From: Apostichopus japonicus
Taxonomy: Eukaryota; Echinodermata; Holothuroidea; Aspidochirotida; Stichopodidae
Assembly (NCBI RefSeq): GCF_037975245.1
Contig: NC_092575.1
Span: 19,859,841-19,923,840, forward strand
Length of the DNA: 64,000 bases
Reading direction: 5' to 3'
The notes beneath the pieces were generated by a model. That model made no database searches. It saw only the letters and a list, made by a program, of their open reading frames with translations, and had not been told where the DNA came from. Numbering within the stretch: position 1 is the first letter of the stretch; each line of letters begins with the position of its first letter. Position numbers and translations under genes: made by a program. Below are positions 60,224 to 64,000 of this stretch, piece after piece.

Positions 60224-60432
60224 CTCTCTGCACTAACAGTCTAGTAACACGTAAGCCCATACAGGATCTTGTGTTCTTGTACCAAAACAAAAGTGGTGTG
60301 TCATGTTCACTCCATTGCATGCGGAACAAGACCGTCACAGGATGTTCACTGCATTGTCAATCCAGGTACCGGTTGTTTATATTTAGCAGTCCACCTATCA
60401 GGGAGCTGCAGAGTATGGAACGCCAAAAAGGA

Positions 60433-60640
60433 CCACAGTTGGTGTTGCTACCCTAAACAGGAGGTGCTTCTACCGTAAACTCGAGGTGCTAGTACCCTGA
60501 ACAGGAGGTGCTACTACCCGAAACAGGAGGTGCTACTACTTTAAACAGAAGGTGTTACTACTCTCAACAGGCGGTGCTTCTACTCCTAAGTGACGATGCT
60601 GCTGTAAAAAAGCTGGAGTTACTACTCGAAATAGGCTATG
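60433..60640. repeat. Minisatellite, 22-bp unit, upstream of the GH63-like start
   Basis: GAGGTGCTACTACCCGAAACAG-type units recur at an exact 22-base spacing about six times, with decayed units out to about 60690. The array lies 210-470 bases upstream of the GH63-like ATG, within the likely promoter. Confidence 0.88.
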
Positions 60641-60817
60641 CTACTATACTAGTACAGGCGCCGGTGCTACTGTGAACTAGGACAACTGTATTTATACAAA
60701 TCCGTGTCATTGTAGTGCGCGGTGAAGGTGAAAGTTAGTTAGTTGTCGATATTCAATGGGGGGGGGGGGGTCTTTGTTACCGCATACCTTTTGTAGTTTT
60801 TTCGGTAAGTTTTATTT

Positions 60818-62778
60818 CAGGCGCGTATCCAGGATTTTCTAACCCGGGGGGCGCGAATTACTATCTAGGCGGAGCGCCACCATCGGTTGGCGCGGAGCGT
60901 ACAAGAAAATTTCTGGTTTTGATACCCCCCAGATCACCGGAAATGGCACTTCTCGGGCTTGAAAATGAACAACCAGATGTACACTTTTGCCTGAGAACCA
61001 AGTATTTCCAAGTTTTTTTTTTCCATCCATAACCTTTTTGAAGATTGTCATCAGTCACACATCATGTTCGACCTCATTGCATGTCCTATGGATCATTGCT
61101 TTTGTAGGTGATTCTACGTCACGGCCCACAATATCCGAAAGCCACACTTTTCAAGGTTTTAAGCCCATTATTTGTTGAGAATTTGAAAATTCACATTTCT
61201 CGTGAATAAAAATCACTTCAAAACATACCCATAATGTTGCACACAATTCTATCTATAGACAACCAATATAGAAAAACCTCCTTGAACCCCTAACAGACAG
61301 GTCAAAATTGCACGAGTAGAGGAAAGTATGATGAAGAATGTTGGTGAGGAAATTTTTGAAAATTCAGACACAGTTAATTTATTGGTGTAGAAATATTAAA
61401 ACCTCTTATAATGGCTATTATAAAACTTGGTTGAAGGAAATGACAAATAGCAGATATTTCCGATATCAGGTATATCGAAACCGAACACTACACACATAGG
61501 CGTAGGTCCCGTAGGAGGCGGGGCTGCAGCTCCCCCCCCCCTTCCCGCAACCAAATTTTTTCAAATTTTTTTCGGGCACCTACTGAAAGAAAAATAAATA
61601 GCAATGAATAGGTTAAAAATGATCTCCTTGGTAATTAAAATAAAGTTCTAAGCTTGGCCGACATTACTACTGTAAAAGAGAGTTTTGACATAAATGGATC
61701 TGTATGCTTTTTCTCCATCTACATAAGGCATTTGGTTGTTTACATTAGCATCCGGCGGTATACTGTGCAACTTTCACGGACCTTAAGGCACACGATGCCA
61801 TGCAATGTAATGACCGATGCTTGCTTATATGATATTGGCATCGACATGCCGAACGCGAGCTTCGCGCGCGAAAAATGTTGGCCTTTTTTTCCGGCAAGTC
61901 GTTACAGCCCCAAATCCAATTTGGCTCCTACGCCTTTGACTACACACATAGACAGTTTTTGAGGCTTTTCATCGTGGAACATGCATTTTAATGCTCACTG
62001 ATATGATGTTATACCTGCTCTTTGCTTTACAAATTCAAACAGGCGTGTAGCGAGTAATTGCCAAGGGAGGGGCGAAGCCTTTAGGCAAACTATCTAAGCG
62101 AAGCGCCACCATGAGTTGGCGCGAAGCGTACAAGAAAAAATTTGGCCGAAAATGCCTCCCAGATCGCTGGAAATGACGCTTCCGAGGCCTTGTAAGTTGC
62201 ATCTGAGCATTGTCTATTTTGAAATTACTAGCGATGTCGTAAAGAAAATTTGCTCGGGGGGGGGGGGCGGTCGCCCCCTTCCCGAAATGCGTCATGTTCC
62301 CCGACGACTCGGTCGAGTTCAAGACCAGCCACAGTTGGGTCCATATAGCACAATTGTACAATTGTTAAGGCGTCCATACACACACACGCGTTATGATAGA
62401 CCATATATAGTATTTATATAGATACATTAGTGAGAGAGGAAAAATGGAAACGTCAAAAATGGAGTTGTCGGCGTAATAGGTAGGGTGAGGCGCACACCCT
62501 CTCCGTAATCCTTGATCTGTTACTGGCTACCCTGTGTATATAATTGGGATCAGCGCTTTGACTATGACTGTTCCTCTTTCTCTTCCCGAGGTCTTGGCTA
62601 TCTTCTACTCCCTCCTTTTCTGCTTTTTCTTTCTTTTTTCTTTTTCTTTCCCTTCCTTTCTCTCCTCCTTTTCTTTTTTTCCCTCCTTTTCCCTTTTTTA
62701 TTCTCTTTTTTTCTCTCCTCTTTTCCTTACCCGGGGGGCGCGCGCCTGCAACGCCCCCCCCCCCACGATACGCACCTG
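60818..62778 (-). mobile_element. Composite hAT-like block, copy 2 (inverted relative to copy 1)
   Basis: Begins CAGGCGCGTATCCAGG and ends GGATACGCACCTG. Reversed, it follows 4893-7065 segment by segment: terminal GC-rich part and TTTGATACCCCCCAGATC, the CCACAGGACATGC / CCTATGGATCA part, the ATTTTGACC..CTAACAGAC part, the nested MITE, TCGCGCCAA..GTGGCGC, GTCGTCGGGGAACATGACGC, and the polypyrimidine tract (about 62600-62730). It lacks the 6013-6389 MITE. The 8-bp flanks do not match. Confidence 0.75.
61495..61938. mobile_element. Nested hAT-type MITE with perfect 8-bp duplication ACTACACA
   Basis: Starts CATAGGCGTAGG and ends CCTACGCCTTTG. ACTACACA flanks at 61487-61494 and 61939-61946. Same family as 53935-54324. 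Copy 1 of the block retains only the CCTACGCCTATG end and the adjacent TGTGTAGT (reverse complement of the duplication), so this insertion predates the two blocks' separation. Confidence 0.9.
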
Positions 62779-62819
62779 TATATTATCTCATTTAGTGTAT
62801 CTACTGTCATCCTGTTTGA

Positions 62820-63779
62820 ACAGGCCTATGGGTATACCTTCGATACGAGAAACACATGACGTAATCACTGCAATTGCGTATAGCCGATCGATAATCGGTA
62901 ATTCATGTGCTTACGGCGACTAGATAGCTTCGACACGATTACTAAATGGCTTATTCACTGTAATTGCCTATAGACGATCGGTGATAGCCATTTATTGACC
63001 GTGAAAACATCAAAACAAACTATACCGTTTTGGTAGTTAGAATGCAACACATTTAAATGCTGCATGATTGACACGATTGATGAACATGCAGCATTTGAAT
63101 GTGTTGCATTCTAACTACCAAAACCATAAGGAACGACATAGACGCTGATTTCGGGAATAATTTGTAAATATGTATCATGAGTTGCGAATAGATACACCAG
63201 GGTAACCATATCCACGGTCAATAAAAAGCTATAACCGATCGGCTATACGCAATTGCAGTGATTACGTCATCTGTTTCTCGTATCGAAGGTATACCCATAG
63301 CTATTACCAATTGACTGGACGACAACGTGTCGAAGTAACTTAGGCTATGCTACCATGTTAGCTTATGTACAAGCGGCCTGTTGGTTTATATGGATGGCTC
63401 TCGTCTTGTATGCGCGAGATCCCGGGTTCGATTCCCCGCCAACATTTTTTGTCCTTTTACATTTTGTCCTTTTATTTTGATTTGCACGATTGATGAACAT
63501 GCAGCATTTGAATGTGTTGCATTCTAACTACCAAAACGGTATAATATGTTTTCATGTTTTCACGGTCAATAAATGGCTATCCCCGATAGTATATAGGCAA
63601 TTACAGTGAATAAGCCATTTATTAATCGTGTCGAAGCTATCTAGTCGCCGTAAGCACACGAATTACCTATAGATGATGTCTCGAAGCTACGTGTTAGATG
63701 TAAAGGCCCCTTCGCGTCGCACTTTTATTGCTACAAGTCAAAACAGGCTCGAGTGAGCATTATTACGTGTAGATTACGT
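62820..63779. repeat. Nested inverted-repeat complex
   Basis: Arm 62899-63066 is inverted at 63493-63667 (shared GGCGACTAGATAGCTTCGAC, ATGGCTTATTCACTGTAATT). Within it 63027-63066 pairs with 63085-63124 as a 40-bp hairpin with one mismatch and an 18-base loop. A further pair, about 62829-62890 and 63230-63298, shares TTCGATACGAGAAACA and GATTACGTCAT in opposite orientation. No ORF. It may be a foldback or palindromic DNA element. Confidence 0.85.
63379..63444 (+). tRNA. tRNA-Thr(TGT)-like sequence with Pol III terminator
   Basis: Acceptor halves TGTTGGT and GCCAACA pair over 7 bp (one G-T). Anticodon arm TCTCG..CTTGTAT..CGAGA carries TGT; T arm CCCGGGTTCGATTCCC has a good B box. TTTTTT follows at 63445. 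The D arm is degenerate and the anticodon loop oversized, so this is a tRNA-derived sequence rather than a sound tRNA gene. It sits between the arms of the inverted-repeat complex. Confidence 0.5.
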
Positions 63780-64000
63780 CCATAAGGAACGACATAGACG
63801 CTGATTTCGGGAATAATTTGTAAATATGTATCATGAGTTGCGAATAGATACACCAGGGTAACCATATCCACGGTCAATAAAAAGCTATAACCGATCGGCT
63901 ATACGCAATTGCAGTGATTACGTCATCTGTTTCTCGTATCGAAGGTATACCCATAGCTATTACCAATTGACTGGACGACAACGTGTCGAAGTAACTTAGG
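63780..64000. repeat. Direct repeat of 63124-63344, runs off the window
   Basis: CCATAAGGAACGACATAGAC through to GTCGAAGTAACTTAGG is repeated over 221 bases with no difference that I could see. The second copy is cut by the window end, so the true length is unknown. Confidence 0.93.

Noticed and set aside
62512-62923. 115- and 129-codon ORFs rich in F, L and S
   Set aside because: Same polypyrimidine tract of the composite element; repeat-derived.

Overview
This is a eukaryotic (animal) genomic window: AT-rich, with long introns, GT-AG splice sites, tRNA-derived SINEs, LINE and Penelope-like retroelement debris and many hAT-type miniature elements. The gene complement (RNF34/RFFL-like ubiquitin ligase, SLC35G-like transporter, YMR196W-like GH63 protein), the L2/CR1-like LINEs and a decayed SWIM+YqaJ gene would suit a marine invertebrate deuterostome such as an echinoderm. 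That assignment is inference; I cannot name a species.

Layout. 0-11 kb: gene-poor. It holds one isolated cysteine-rich (WAP-like) exon on the minus strand, a SINE fragment, a ~2.2 kb composite hAT-like block with a nested MITE, and an 845-bp foldback element (8971-9815) flanked by an 8-bp duplication. 11.3-12.4 kb: intact intronless SLC35G-like transporter gene (+). 12.9-17.7 kb: LINE reverse-transcriptase remnants, a frameshifted SWIM/YqaJ-nuclease pseudogene (-), and a hAT MITE inserted inside a LINE codon run. 19.3-31.4 kb: six coding exons (+) of an RNF34/RFFL-like E3 ubiquitin ligase whose splice phases join into a 461-residue reading frame. Its introns carry an L2-like LINE, a Penelope-like element with a GIY-YIG nuclease remnant and a hammerhead-like 3' motif, and two hairpins, one of them pre-miRNA-like. 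31.4-38.5 kb: intergenic space between convergent genes, with a SINE and a tRNA-like sequence. 38.5-60.2 kb: a 16-exon gene (-) for an 884-residue cytosolic GH63-fold glycoside hydrolase of the yeast YMR196W type; its introns hold two full SINE copies, two hAT MITEs with 8-bp duplications, a ~75-bp minisatellite and a ~85-bp satellite array. 60.8-62.8 kb: a second, inverted copy of the composite block seen at 4.9-7.1 kb. 62.8-64 kb: a nested inverted/direct repeat complex running off the window edge.

The three intact genes do unrelated jobs (membrane transport, ubiquitin signalling, carbohydrate hydrolysis) and nothing indicates they act together. The notable structure lies in the repeats: the foldback built of two nested short-unit tandem arrays, four hAT-type MITE insertions with readable 8-bp target duplications plus a fifth with 7 of 8 matching, inverted composite blocks bracketing all three intact genes, and the terminal palindrome complex. 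All exon models come from reading splice sites, phase and family similarity by eye; no alignment or transcript data were available.
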